Assembly (NCBI GenBank): GCA_002917775.1
Contig: KZ627158.1
Coordinates: 468,578-532,577, forward strand
From: Glaciozyma antarctica PI12
Taxonomy: Eukaryota; Basidiomycota; Microbotryomycetes; Kriegeriales; Camptobasidiaceae
Direction: 5' to 3'
Length of the DNA: 64,000 nucleotides
Shown here piece after piece: positions 24,314-34,664 of this stretch (positions within the stretch are counted from its first letter, which is position 1; every line of letters starts with the position of its first letter). The notes below the pieces were generated by a model. The model saw only the letters and a program-made list of their open reading frames with translations, was not told the origin of the DNA and ran no database searches. The translations under genes were made by a program, and so were the position numbers.

Positions 24314-24653
24314 CAGACGTCGCCAAGGGGTTTGAGAGGAGGGGGGAGGCGGGGAGGAGGAGGAAGGGGAACTTTAGGGCGCAGCTCTGGCCCCCCTGCT
24401 CTGTCGGCTGAGAGGGGGGTTTCGGTCGCCTTCTCTCTCTGCTTTGCTTGTTTGACCGCTGCCTAAAGGAATACGAAAGCTAGCAATGGCTTGCTGAGCT
24501 GGCTGCACTGTAAACCGATCACCCACCCCAGCAAGTTTAATTCGGCGTCGTAGCGAGGGAACACTCCTCCCTGTCTCTCTCTCCAGGGGAAGGGGGACGG
24601 CTGCAGTGGATAATACAACAAGAGTCCAACAAACTTCCAGCACAACCTCCTCC
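24314..24653. other. Short region between calcineurin A and OMA1
   Basis: Holds the calcineurin A promoter and the OMA1 3' end. It contains purine-rich runs (about 24333-24375). No gene seen. Confidence 0.5.
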
Positions 24654-26930
24654 TCAGCAGCTTTCCTCGTCCTTCGCCTCCGAGCCTGCCACCACCTCGT
24701 TCGAAAGAGGACCAGCCGCTCTCGCCGCTTCGTAAAGCTTCATCGCCGCGGGCAGGAGGGCCTGAATTGCCTTGAAAAAGCGACATTAGAACGAGCACGA
24801 AAGTGAGAGAGGAGGAACGCACTATTAGACGCTGCTCGCCCGTCGGGTGGGTGCGAAGGAGCTCAATGTTGTCGATGATAGGACCGCTTTCGCCGTGCTC
24901 TCGGATGTCAGCCTCCACCTGCAGTAAGAGCCGGATCAGTCTCAAATTGAGGTGAAGAAGAAGCGAGCGTACCTCGTTGAGGATCTCCCAGAGGTCCAGC
25001 GCCGCCCTTGGGTCGAATCCCGCGCGAGCCATCAACTGCTCGACTCAGACCATCAGCGCCGTTCCAGCTCGGCAAGGAAGAAGCAGCGCACCTCCAGTCC
25101 CAGCGCATCCGCCTCCATCTCCAACTTCCTCGAGTACGCCCTCTGCCCGACCTTGCGATCCAAGAAATTGAAGCACGCCGCGAGCGCATCCCCGACCATC
25201 GGGAAGCTAAGCGTAAGAGCCCAGCTCGTTCCCCTCAACACATCAAACACGACCCCACTAAGCGCCAGTGCACCGAGGCTCTCGACTGAATGTCGCTCCG
25301 TGACGTGAGAGATCTCGTGCGCGAGAACTGCGGCGAGGAGATTCTCGTCGTCCTCGACCAGACTGAGGAGACCGGTGTAGACGAAGATGTCCGTGGAGGG
25401 GAGCACGAATGAGTTGAGCTTGGGAGCGTCAATCACGAAGATTCCCCAGGTAAAGGTCGGTATCTGCGAGTACTGTCAGCTTTCGACGCGATGGTCGCGG
25501 CTGGGACGCACGAATTTCTCAGGGTTTGATGACTGCATCAGTGCAGTTGCAGTTATTAGCGAGCGATTCATTCATGAAAGTAGGAANNNNNNNNNNNNNN
25601 NNNNNNNNNNNNNNNNNNNNNNNNNNNNNNNNNNNNNNNNNNNNNNNNNNNNNNNNNNNNNNNNNNNNNNNNNNNNNNNNNNNNNNNNNNNNNNCAGTGC
25701 ACCGAGGCTCTCGACTGAATGTCGCTCCGTGACGTGAGAGATCTCGTGCGCGAGAACTGCGGCATTCTCGTCGTCCTCGACCAGACTACCGGTGTAGACG
25801 AAGATGTCCGTGGAGGGGAGCACGAATGAGTTGAGCTTGGGAGCGTCAATCACGAAGATTCCCCAGGTAAAGGTCGGTATCTGCGAGTACTGTCAGCTTT
25901 CGACGCGATGGTCGCGGCTGGGACGCACGAATTTCTCAGGGTTTGATGACTGCATCAGTGCAGTTGCAGTTATTAGCGAGCGATTCATTCATGAAAGTAG
26001 GAAGGGACGCGCACCTCTGGAAGGAACGGCATCACGGCGGCTTGAGTCCTCGCACTCGGTCGAATCAACTTCCTTCGCTCCGCATCCCGCATTCGCTCCA
26101 TAATCTCCTCGCGCGGAAAGTTGGCGCATGTAATAGGAGATTCATCGTGTAGCGCCTGAACGAGGCGGGTACACACGCTCTGAACGACCTTGACGCGCGG
26201 ATCGTCGGGAGGGACGATGGAGCCAGCTTCGCTCGCCAGGAGCTCCTCGAACCTGCGTCGCTCGCATCGTCAGCTCTCTCCCTCATGGCAGCTACCGGCA
26301 AGACGCACCGTTGATTGCTCCACTCTAGCTCCTCCCGCTCCGTCATAAGCAGCAGTCTCCAGCGTGCCGTCTTCGGACTCTGATTCAGCCCCAACCCCAG
26401 CACGAGACATAGCCTGCGTACACCGATCAGCTCCTTTCACTCCTGCTCGATATCCCGCCTTACGCAATGATAGGAATCTGCCACAGCGTCCTCGAAGCAG
26501 CAGGAAAGCGCTTGAACAGCTTCCATCTCCACGCGAACGGAAGCGCGATGAGGGTGATTCGGGTGAGCGTGAGGAGCGCCTGCTTGATAGCTGGAATGGT
26601 GACGAAGAAGATGTCACGCTGGGAGGGGGAGGAGTGGAATTGGCGAGCTTGGCGCGGCGGCCAGAGAGGTCGGGCGGAGAGGAGGAAGGTGCGGGGATGT
26701 TGGGAGAGTCCGGGGTGTTGTGAGCTGGGTTTGAGAAGGGGCGCTGGGGTGGGCCGTGGTGCGAGTCGGCTGGGTGATGGTGCTGCTCGTGTCGAAGTGC
26801 GGCCTGGCGCCGTGGAGAGCTGCCGGAGCGGGGGAGAGTCCACATGGCGGAGGAGGTGCGGTAGCTTCCGTTGACGGATGAGTAGCGTTCCTCTGGCGTA
26901 ACAGAGGCGAGCTATTCCCCCAGGAATCAT
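24654..26930 (-). CDS. OMA1: OMA1-type mitochondrial inner-membrane metalloprotease (M48)
   Basis: 485 residues when copy 1 of the duplicated stretch is used. Exons: 26464-26930, 26309-26413, 26015-26252, 25092-25463, 24973-25035, 24823-24918, 24654-24770. A long Arg/Pro-rich mitochondrial leader ends near RQFHSSPSQRD, followed by a hydrophobic segment. The M48 core shows TDIFVYTGLLSLVEDDENLL, the zinc motif HEISH in VLAHEISHVTERH, a membrane segment, and the third ligand in SRKLEMEADALGLELMARAG. OMA1 degrades inner-membrane substrates under stress. The start ATG 26930 (MIPGGIARLCYARG) is preferred over an upstream in-frame ATG. The gene is interrupted by a run of N with overlapping contig ends (see next two entries). 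Confidence 0.9.
25266..26003. repeat. Near-identical duplicated contig ends flanking an assembly gap inside OMA1
   Basis: 25266-25586 (321 bases) and 25695-26003 (309 bases) are the same sequence except that the second copy lacks two 6-base GAGGAG units. The run of N lies exactly between them. Each missing unit removes Leu-Leu in the OMA1 frame (TGLLSLV to TGSLV; DENLLAA to DENAA). The copies begin and end at the gap, so this looks like unmerged overlapping contigs, perhaps two alleles or reads with different errors, and not a true tandem duplication. The real intron 3 should therefore be the 134 bases seen at 25881-26014. Confidence 0.85.
25587..25694. other. Assembly gap (run of N)
   Basis: 108 undetermined bases joining two contigs within OMA1. 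Given the duplicated flanks, the true gap is probably zero or negative in length. Confidence 0.95.
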
Positions 26931-27277
26931 TGAGCTCAGAAACGACCCGGAGGAGGGAGGAGGGAGGAAGAGAAGAGACAAAAGACGCACCGCGCGCTCG
27001 TCGACTCTGCTGTCTCCCCGCACCTCCGTCCGACTACGCCGACCCAGCAGGATCCGACAGGAACCCTCTCGTTGCCTCACTCAAGCCCAGAGAGGCACCC
27101 GCTATCGCTCTTGAGGACGAGGAACGCACCTCGCCGTCATCTCGCCGCTGCCTCCCCCGCTCGCCTCTCTTGGGAGCACAGGTAAGGCCCGTCCTTGCGA
27201 GCCTAGCTGAAGCTCCAGCTTACCATCAGCTGCGCAGGCCACGCTCCATCTCCAAGCTCTCCGCGACCGCCAGCTCC
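26931..27277. promoter_or_regulatory. Divergent promoter region of OMA1 and the LRR gene, with a likely 5' UTR intron
   Basis: Both genes start here and point away from each other. On the plus strand, 27182-27237 has a GTAAGG donor, a CTGA-type branch and a GCGCAG acceptor (56 nt). It looks like an intron in the 5' leader of the following gene. Confidence 0.45.
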
Positions 27278-29545
27278 ATGGCAGCACCTTTCGCCAGCCC
27301 CTCCGCTCCGGCAGACGATAGCGTGGATGGCAACCTCTATATCAACGCCCTCGCCTCCTACGTCCGCCAGCACGAATCCAAGCTCGCCGACTTTGTGCGC
27401 CGAGGTCCTCCCCCCACTGCCCCCTCCTGGACGACTCTCCTCACGCTCGGCGTCATCTCGTCCGACGTCCCCATCGAACGCAAGCCTCCCCTGATCCTCC
27501 GGTTCGACCCTCACCACCTGTACTACCTCCTCCTCAAGTTTGATGAGATGGGCGTGGAGGGGATCGGGAGCTTGGACGTCCTGATTGATGGAGGTCCGAG
27601 TCGACCGATGAGCGTCAACTACGGAGGGACGAACCTCTCGTACTGGCAAGGAGGAGCGGGAGGACTGTTGGGAGTGGATTCGGACACGCTCTCGTTGCGG
27701 AGTACGTTCTCGGGCGTGTCGACGTTCTCGCTCGGGTCTGGGTGGTGGGGAGCGTCGGCCCCGCCTCCTGATGTTTCGCTGGACGTCAAGTACCTCTACT
27801 CGAGCTGCACCAAGCTCCCCGCCCTCCGCCTCGTCCCCTTCTCCTTCTCCTCGACCCAACCCTCGAAATCCTCCCACATTCCAACCCTCTCCAAGCCCGT
27901 CAAGGACTTTCAGGACTGCCCTCCTCCCAACACCGCGGTCCCACTCTACGCGTTCAAGAACCTCCAGTCCCTCCTTCTCGAGGACCTCGACCCCCGCGCA
28001 TTCCTTGGATGGGACGTCCTGAGCGCGCAGCTGCGAAGTCTCGAGCTCAAGCGAAGCGGAATCGAGGATCTCGGGGAGCTCATCTGCGACGCCGTGGTGG
28101 AGGACTTTGAGCGGCGGAAGAAGGGACGCGGTGGAGTCGGAATGGAGCGACGATTACGGCAAGGCATCAGTCATGCTTCAGACGAGGACGCAGCAGGTCT
28201 CGCCGACTCGACCTCGTCCATCCCTCCTCCCTCCGCATACCGCGTGCCCCCTCCCTCCGCCTGGCGTCAACTCCGCCACCTCTCCCTCTCCTTCAACTCG
28301 CTCACTTTCCTCCCCTCTCCCCCTCTCGCCCACCTCCAATCCCTCACTTCCCTCGACCTCTCCTCCAACCTCCTCATCGCCGTTCCACCAGGCCTCGCCT
28401 CGCTCCACTCCCTCCGCTCCCTCAACCTCTCCGACAACATGATCGACTCCCTCCAAGGCGTCTCAAAAGCTCTCGGTAACGTCGCCGTCATCAACCTCTC
28501 GAAAAACCGCATCGACAACCTCTCAGGCCTCGACCGCCTCTTCGCACTCCAGCGACTCGACCTGCGCGAGAACCGCCTGGACGAGAGCCTCGAGATCAGT
28601 CGGCTCGTTACCCTCCCCTTTCTCAAAGAGCTATGGATCGAGGGGAATCCGTTCGCGAAGAGCGTGCCCGAGGGAGGCGAGGACAACTACCGCGTCAAGT
28701 GCTTCAACTACTTTGTCAAGGAAGGTCGCGAGGGCCTCAAGCTCGATGGGACTGGTCCGGGGATCTCGGAGCGAAGAGGTCTCGCCCAGCTGGACGAGCG
28801 GGATCGACTCCTCGGGCTCGGGAGGGGAGCGGCTCCGAATGGAGGGAGCGAGGAAGCGCGTTCGGCGGCAGAAGCAAAGGTCGTCGGTCGGCGCGCGGGA
28901 CCTACGCCCTCTGGATCGAAACTCCTCAGCCCTTCTTCCTCTCCACCCACCCTCGCCGCACCTCCTACCACCTCCCCCGTCCACCCGAAGATCGCTAAAC
29001 CTCTCCACCGCCGAAAAGCGCGCCGAATCGTCGACCTCGATGGCGCCGCCCCTTCCTCCTCCCTCGGCGAGCACAGCGGGACCGAAGCGACCGACTCGGA
29101 CATCACTTCCTCCCCCGCTCTTGAGCCCGTTCGCTCCGCCGCCATCGTCGAGGAGGAGAGCCCGAAGCGGCGACATGCGAGGTTCCCGACTGAGGGATCT
29201 CCAGGGACGCGGACGAGAGTGGAGGGAACTGGATCTGCATCCGTCGGACGAGGGGCGGGGAGGAGGGAGAGGGTGACGGGGAGTACGTTTGAAGAACTGA
29301 GGGAGGAGGGGAATTCGGGAGAGGCGTTTAGGAAGAGGATCGAGGCGCTGAGGAACGAGGTGGGTGAGAGCTGGTTGAGCGTGTTGGGGGAGAGGGAGAT
29401 GGTGGCGGAGAGGACGAAGAGTCAGAGTCAGAGTGAGGAGTCGGATGGGGTTAGGAAGGGGCAGGAGCAGGAGGGAGGAGGGGAAGTGAGGGTCAAGGTC
29501 GTGAAGGGGAGGAAGAAGAAGGGGAAGAAGGCGGCGGCGGGGTAG
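27278..29545 (+). CDS. Leucine-rich repeat protein of a conserved fungal family, function unknown
   Basis: 755 residues in one uninterrupted exon, unusual in this intron-dense neighbourhood. The N-terminal domain (NLYINALASYVRQHESKLAD, then LRFDPHHLYYLLLKFDEMG) resembles uncharacterised fungal LRR proteins. Leucine-rich repeats lie at about residues 328-455 (LRHLSLSFNSLTFLP, LTSLDLSSNLLIAVPPGL, LRSLNLSDNMIDSLQGV, VAVINLSKNRIDNLSGL, LQRLDLRENRLDESLE). They are followed by a cap (LWIEGNPFAKSVPE, YRVKCFNYF) and a long disordered tail ending in a Lys-rich KGRKKKGKKAAAG. Start ATG 27278 was chosen as the first in-frame ATG after the probable leader intron. It may be a scaffold; no enzymatic motif is seen. 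Confidence 0.75.
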   Translation: MAAPFASPSAPADDSVDGNLYINALASYVRQHESKLADFVRRGPPPTAPSWTTLLTLGVISSDVPIERKPPLILRFDPHHLYYLLLKFDEMGVEGIGSLDVLIDGGPSRPMSVNYGGTNLSYWQGGAGGLLGVDSDTLSLRSTFSGVSTFSLGSGWWGASAPPPDVSLDVKYLYSSCTKLPALRLVPFSFSSTQPSKSSHIPTLSKPVKDFQDCPPPNTAVPLYAFKNLQSLLLEDLDPRAFLGWDVLSAQLRSLELKRSGIEDLGELICDAVVEDFERRKKGRGGVGMERRLRQGISHASDEDAAGLADSTSSIPPPSAYRVPPPSAWRQLRHLSLSFNSLTFLPSPPLAHLQSLTSLDLSSNLLIAVPPGLASLHSLRSLNLSDNMIDSLQGVSKALGNVAVINLSKNRIDNLSGLDRLFALQRLDLRENRLDESLEISRLVTLPFLKELWIEGNPFAKSVPEGGEDNYRVKCFNYFVKEGREGLKLDGTGPGISERRGLAQLDERDRLLGLGRGAAPNGGSEEARSAAEAKVVGRRAGPTPSGSKLLSPSSSPPTLAAPPTTSPVHPKIAKPLHRRKARRIVDLDGAAPSSSLGEHSGTEATDSDITSSPALEPVRSAAIVEEESPKRRHARFPTEGSPGTRTRVEGTGSASVGRGAGRRERVTGSTFEELREEGNSGEAFRKRIEALRNEVGESWLSVLGEREMVAERTKSQSQSEESDGVRKGQEQEGGGEVRVKVVKGRKKKGKKAAAG

Positions 29546-29962
29546 GGAGGAGCAGTTTAGCATTCGCAGCACGTATACCTCTTTTCAGTAATACCATGGC
29601 TTGGACATTTGCGTCGTCGCAGAAGAAGGATCGATCTCGGCTCCAAGAGCGAGGGAGCGAGCGTCGCTGGCTGACTGAGAACCTCGCTAAGGGCGTTCCA
29701 ACGAGCCTCACCAAGCAGTGTGAACAGTCTCTCGGAAACCTCATAGGATAACACGTTTTTAGCAAACAGAACGCGAGAGGGGAGGGGAGGGGAGGGGAGG
29801 GGAGGGGAGGGGGCACAAAATGGATTCTCGGCGGTTGAGGCCGGGAATGAGGGTAGGTCTACAGGAGGGGAGTCATGCGATAGGAAGGGAACGTAGAAGG
29901 CGAGAACGACAAGGTGGGAAGAGGCGAGTGGGGAGTAGGGCTATGGACGGAGCGCACCGGCT
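29546..29962. other. Convergent intergenic region between the LRR gene and the bZIP gene
   Basis: Contains both 3' ends and the GGGGA repeat listed separately. No gene seen. Confidence 0.6.
29776..29813 (+). repeat. Short tandem repeat (GGGGA)n
   Basis: About seven units of GGGGA in the convergent 3' region. The plus strand is G-rich enough to form a quadruplex in principle. Confidence 0.9.
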
Positions 29963-30961
29963 CTACACGACTATCTCCCCCTCAGCCTTGACCCGCTTCG
30001 CCGCGTGTCCTTGCTCAAGCCCGTCCTTTCTAGCAACGGTACGAGTGGTTAGCTTCACGTTCCCGCCCATAAGAAGCAAAGAAGAACGCACTCCGCCTTG
30101 TCAACCACGATCCCGCGAAGGAACGTATTCTCCGTCCGGAGCGACTCGACCTCTTGCTCGAGCGCCGATACGCGGTCACGAAGCTCCTTGGTAGTCGACT
30201 CCAGAGCTGCCTCGCGCTGCTTCTTCTTGATACGGAATCGCGCTGAGGATCGGAGAAACGTGTTAGCCGCTCCGTCACCTCACGAACGCCCGAGATGGAG
30301 AGGACGCACCCGACGCCGCAGTGTTCCTACGCCTCTTGTCCTCCTCGAGCGCTACTGCGTTCAACTCGTCGTCTCCGCCGAGAACAAGCGCGGGGACCTC
30401 GACCACTTCGGCTGAAGGAGCCGGAGAGCTGGTCGACTGCCTCCTCTTCTTCGCTCCGACTTTGACAGCCTTGGGCTTCTCGACGACAGCGGGTGCGACA
30501 GTCGGTAGAGTGTAGGGTGCGGCGGCGGCGGCGGAGGGGATGGGTGCCGGAAGGGGGAGGGGAAGGAGGTCGGTGGGGACGATCGCGGTGGGATCGTATA
30601 GGCCGTCAAAAGGAAGTGGCGGTAGTCCCATCGACGGATCCGCAAAGAGGGCGTCCAAACTCGTATCTCCTCCTAGGCCATAGCTGAGCCCTCCCTCGCG
30701 CGCACCCGACATCCCGAGAGCGCTGTGGTACTGCGGCCGGCGTTCCTCCTTATCTCTGAAATCGTCCACAAAGTCGTTCCCGCTGTCGAACGAGTCGAAG
30801 CTGACGTTGGTCCATTGCTCAAGTTGGGCCTGGAGGGCGGAGGCGTCGAGGGGGAAGGAGAGAGACGAGTCGTTGCGGTCGCTGTCTGATCCGGGCCCGT
30901 TCAAAGGCGTCGAGTAGGGCGAGACGAGGTTCAAGTTGTCCAAGAAGGCGTAGGACGACAT
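29963..30961 (-). CDS. bZIP transcription factor, Cys3/Met4/ATF4-like
   Basis: 289 residues; exons 30310-30961, 30092-30242, 29963-30029. The long acidic, Ser/Pro-rich N-terminus could be an activation domain. The basic region is EEDKRRRNTAASARFRIKKKQRE, with the N-x-x-A-A-x-x-R-F-R core characteristic of the sulphur regulators Cys-3/MetR and related Met4 factors. A leucine zipper follows (LESTTKELRDRVSALEQEV, then ESLRTENTFLRGIV). The basic region is split by intron 1. Function as a regulator of sulphur amino acid genes is inferred from the basic-region type only; a stress-response ATF/Gcn4-like role is also possible. Confidence 0.85.
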
Positions 30962-31210
30962 TCTAAAAGGGACGGGGAGGGCTGGGGGTGTTCTTGCGGG
31001 TCGGGCGTGGTTCCTCTCGAGTGCTGTGTGTGTCGGTTGTTTCGGGTCAAGTCAAAAGAGTTCTGGAGGCAGCGGCGCCGTTGCTGACTCCGAAATTTAA
31101 TCGAATATTTCAGCTCAAGTCCTGCCAGGTCCGACCTCCACTCTGTAAATAAATTCGAATATTCGAGGACGACTTCGACTTTTTGTCGAGGTTGAAACCG
31201 GACGCCAACA
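30962..31210. promoter_or_regulatory. Short bidirectional promoter of the bZIP gene and UTP13 with an AT-rich palindrome
   Basis: Only 249 bp separate the two start codons. An AT-rich island (about 31090-31180) stands out from the GC-rich surroundings. It contains the perfect palindrome TCGAATATTCGA at 31155-31166 and a second copy of its core, TCGAATATT, at 31101. Two similar sites in so short a shared promoter suggest a factor-binding pair; the factor is unknown. Confidence 0.4.
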
Positions 31211-34200
31211 ATGAGCAGCGGACGCCCAACTAACGCCAACGCACGGCCAAAGCTCAAGACGAGGTAAGGAGCAGCTCACACAGCGAGACTTGGAGCTCTA
31301 CCGCCCAAACACCAGCTCCGAACGAGCTCCTGCATTCAGCTTGATCTCGAGGAACGGCACCGCTGGGGAGGGCAGCGAGGGGGACGCCGATTGGAGCAAC
31401 TGGAGAGCACCAGCACGAGCACCACTAGGCAGGTCGGCGTACCGTGGGAGCTGCTACAGCGGCCGCACCGGCATTTTTAGCTCGACGCAGCTTCTTCCTC
31501 TCGCTCGTCTCCAGAGCACCCAGCAGCTCTCCACCAGGCCGAACAGCTCACTGACCATCTTCTTACATCTTTACAGCTTCAAGGTAGCTCGCACTTACGA
31601 GCCCATCCACACTGGCGGCAAGGTCGCACTCTCCGGAGATGGAACCTGGCTCGTCTCTACTCTCAACGATCAAGCTCTCGTAACGGACGTCTCGACCGGC
31701 CAACGCATCAAGGAGCTCGTTGGGGTAAGGCTCTCGTTTGATTATGCTGTACCGGAGCTAACGCGTACCTCTAGGACACCTCCGCCGTCACGACCCTCAC
31801 CGTTACCTCCCACCCCCGCCTCTCCCCTCTCCGGCGGCTACCTCCTGACCGCCACTCGTTCCCTCGCACTCGAAACCTACTCCCTCCAAACCCACGCCCT
31901 CCACCGCTCCATTCCCAAGGCCCACGAAGCTCCCATCATCACCTGCGCCTCCGACCCCACCGGCACTCTCTTCGCAACCGGCGCAGCAGACGGAATCGTC
32001 AAGGTCTGGGACGCCAACAAGGGACACTGCACGCACGTGTTCAAGGGGCATGGAGGAGTTATCAGCGCGCTCGTGTTCGATATTGCCGACGGAGGGAAGC
32101 GAGCGAGGCTTGTGAGCGGTGCGGACGACTGCAAGATTCGCGTTTGGGACTTGCGGACGCGCGAGTGCCTGCACGTCCTCGATGGGCATGTCAGTGTTGT
32201 GAGGGGATTGGATGTCACGCCGGATGGGAAGACGCTCGTGAGCGGTGGGAGGGACAAGGTCGTGAACGTGTGGGATCTCGACCGAGGAGTTTTGAGGAGG
32301 ACGCTGCCCGTGTTTGAGACGCTGGAGGCGATCGGACTCGTCGAGGTTGCGATCGAGGAGGGGAAGGGGAAGGGGAAGGAGGGAGAGACCAAGTGGGTTG
32401 TCTTCAGCGGAGGAGACAAGGGCATCGTACGCCTGTGGGACCTTGCGACGGGAGAGCCTCTTGACGGAAAGAAGGTTGCGCGGACGACTGGAAAGACTCA
32501 CGAGATTCTCGATGTCATGTGAGTATCTTGCGAGCTTTCGACTGGACCGAATCCTCGCTGACCGCGAATCTTCGCAGCTACACTCCCGCCACCTCCTCCC
32601 TCACCGCTGTCTACGTCGACCAAAACATCATTACCCGCGCCGTCCCCTCTCTTTCCATCACCCGCCAAATCATCGGCTTCAACGACGAAGTCATCGATAC
32701 GGCCTTCCTCACTCTCCCCTCCCCCACTCCCTCTTCCTCCCCCACTCCCGATCCCGACACCCACCTCGCCGTCGCGACCAACTCGGATCTCGTACGCGTC
32801 TATGACATGAACCGGTTCAACACATCGGAAGTCGAAGGGCACACCGACGTCGTCCTCTGCCTCGCCAAGTCAACCGACGGAGCCCTCCTCGTCAGTGGAT
32901 CAAAAGACAAGACCGCGCGCGTATGGCGTTCGACCGCCTCCTCTTCGACCGAGGTATCAGCCACCTGGGAGTGCGTCGGCTCAGCACAAGGTCACGTCGA
33001 GTCGATCGGCGCCGTCGCCGTCTCGAAGAAGGAGCCTACGTTCCTCATCACCGCGTCGCAAGACCGCACCGCCAAAGTCTGGGACCTCGCAGCACTCCTC
33101 GTAGCTCCTTCCACCCCCTCCGTCGACGCGAACGGCGACCCTACCCCTCCCGCCCCTCTTCGCTCCCTCACGACCCAAAAGATTCACGACAAGGATATCA
33201 ACTCGCTCGACATTTCGCCCAACGACAAGCTCCTCGCATCGGGATCGCAGGACCGCACCGCCAAGCTCTTCGCCATCACCCACACCCCCGCTTCGAAGAG
33301 CACTCCTGCGACGGCATCACTCTCCCTCCTCGGCACGTTCAAGGGCCACAAGCGAGGAGTTTGGAGCGTCAAGTTCTCTCCGGCGGATCAGTGCCTCGCG
33401 ACAGCTTCAGGAGATCGCACGGTCAAGCTGTGGAGTCTTGGAGACTTTGCGTGCATCAAGGTGCGTTTTTCGGCGCTTCGCTTTCGCGGTGGGGTGCGAG
33501 ACTGACGTTGGGCTTGATTGCAGACGTTTGAGGGACACTCAAACTCGGTTCTTCGAGTCGACTTCCTTACGAGGGGCATGCAGCTCATCTCCTGCGCTTC
33601 GGATGGACTTGTCAAGGTCTGGAACGTCAAGGACGAGGAGTGCCAGACGACTCTCGACAACCACGAGGAGAAGGTGCGTTCCTCCTTTCTCTCGTTGCGG
33701 CAGCTGCTGACTGCGCTTGAACTAGATATGGGCGCTCGCGATCGGTGCGGAGGAGAAGGTCGTCGTTTCGGGAGGCGCCGACTCGGTCATCACCTTCTGG
33801 GAGGACGTGACTGTCACGGAGGAGCTCGAGCGGATAGCGGAGCACGAGGATCAGGTTCTCAAGTGCGTCTCTTCCTTCCTCTCGCTACGCGTACCTCGCT
33901 GACCGAATTCGTTCGCCAGGGAGCAAGACTTTGAGAACTACCTCAGCATCAACGACTACAGCAACGCCATCCTCCTCGCTCTCTCGATGGACCAACCCCG
34001 TCGTCTCCTCAAGCTCTTCACTCAAGTTCGCGGCGACGCGTCAGAAGACACGACTTCCATCACCGGCTCCACCAGCGTCGACGACGTGATCAAGGGTCTC
34101 TCCCCCTCCGATCTTCGCCAGCTCCTCGTCTACATCAAGGACTGGAACACCGTCTCCCGGACGTCCGAAGTCGCGCAGAGCGTGCTCAACGCCGTCCTGC

Positions 34201-34511
34201 GGTACCACTCCGCCGACGCCGTGTTGGCGTGCTTGGAGCCGCCGCAGGAGAAGGAGGAGGAGGTGACGTCGTTTGAGATGGACGAGGACGACGAGGATAA
34301 GCCGAAGAAGAAGAAGAGGGAGGTCAAGGCGGCCGACGTCCTTGGTGCGCTCGTCCCGTATACGGAACGACACTTTGGGCGCGCGGACAAGATGGTTCGA
34401 GAGAGCTTTATTGTCGATCATCTTCTTGGGATGATGGAGTCGTTTGATGAGATTGGAGGCGATATGGATGTGGATGAGGTGGTTGGAGGAGGAGCGCGAG
34501 TAGAGCGATAG
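31211..34511 (+). CDS. UTP13: UTP13/TBL3, WD40 subunit of the U3 snoRNP (small-subunit processome)
   Basis: About 902 residues; exons 31211-31263, 31577-31724, 31775-32518, 32578-33460, 33524-33673, 33726-33862, 33920-34511. Two beta-propellers are built from many WD repeats (IVKVWDANKGHCTHVFKGHG, CKIRVWDLRTRECLHVLDGH, KVVNVWDLDRG, KTARVWRS, RTVKLWSLGDFACIKTFEGH, GLVKVWNVKDEE). They are followed by the Utp13 C-terminal helical domain (DFENYLSINDYSNAILLALS, LRQLLVYIKDWNTVSRTSEV). It acts in the nucleolus in 18S rRNA maturation. Intron 1 is 313 nt, against about 55 nt for most. Exon 3 carries one base too many: the frame changes within the C-rich run at 31811-31832 between SHPRLSPL and SGGYLLTA. 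This is probably a sequencing error. Confidence 0.9.
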
Positions 34512-34664
34512 AGCAATGCCAGCGTTTGGCGGGCCCGATGTTGCGAGAGAGAGGTTGGGTTGCGAAAACGATAACGTTGATTGCTCCTCTGTATACGAGT
34601 ACTTTAGGCCTACAGCACAACAGAGTCGACCTGCGAGTGCGATATCCTCCCCCTCCGTGCGTCC

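Noticed and set aside
25266-26003. A genuine tandem duplication of an OMA1 exon
   Set aside because: The copies abut a run of N exactly at their ends and one copy lacks downstream exons; unmerged contig overlap explains it better.
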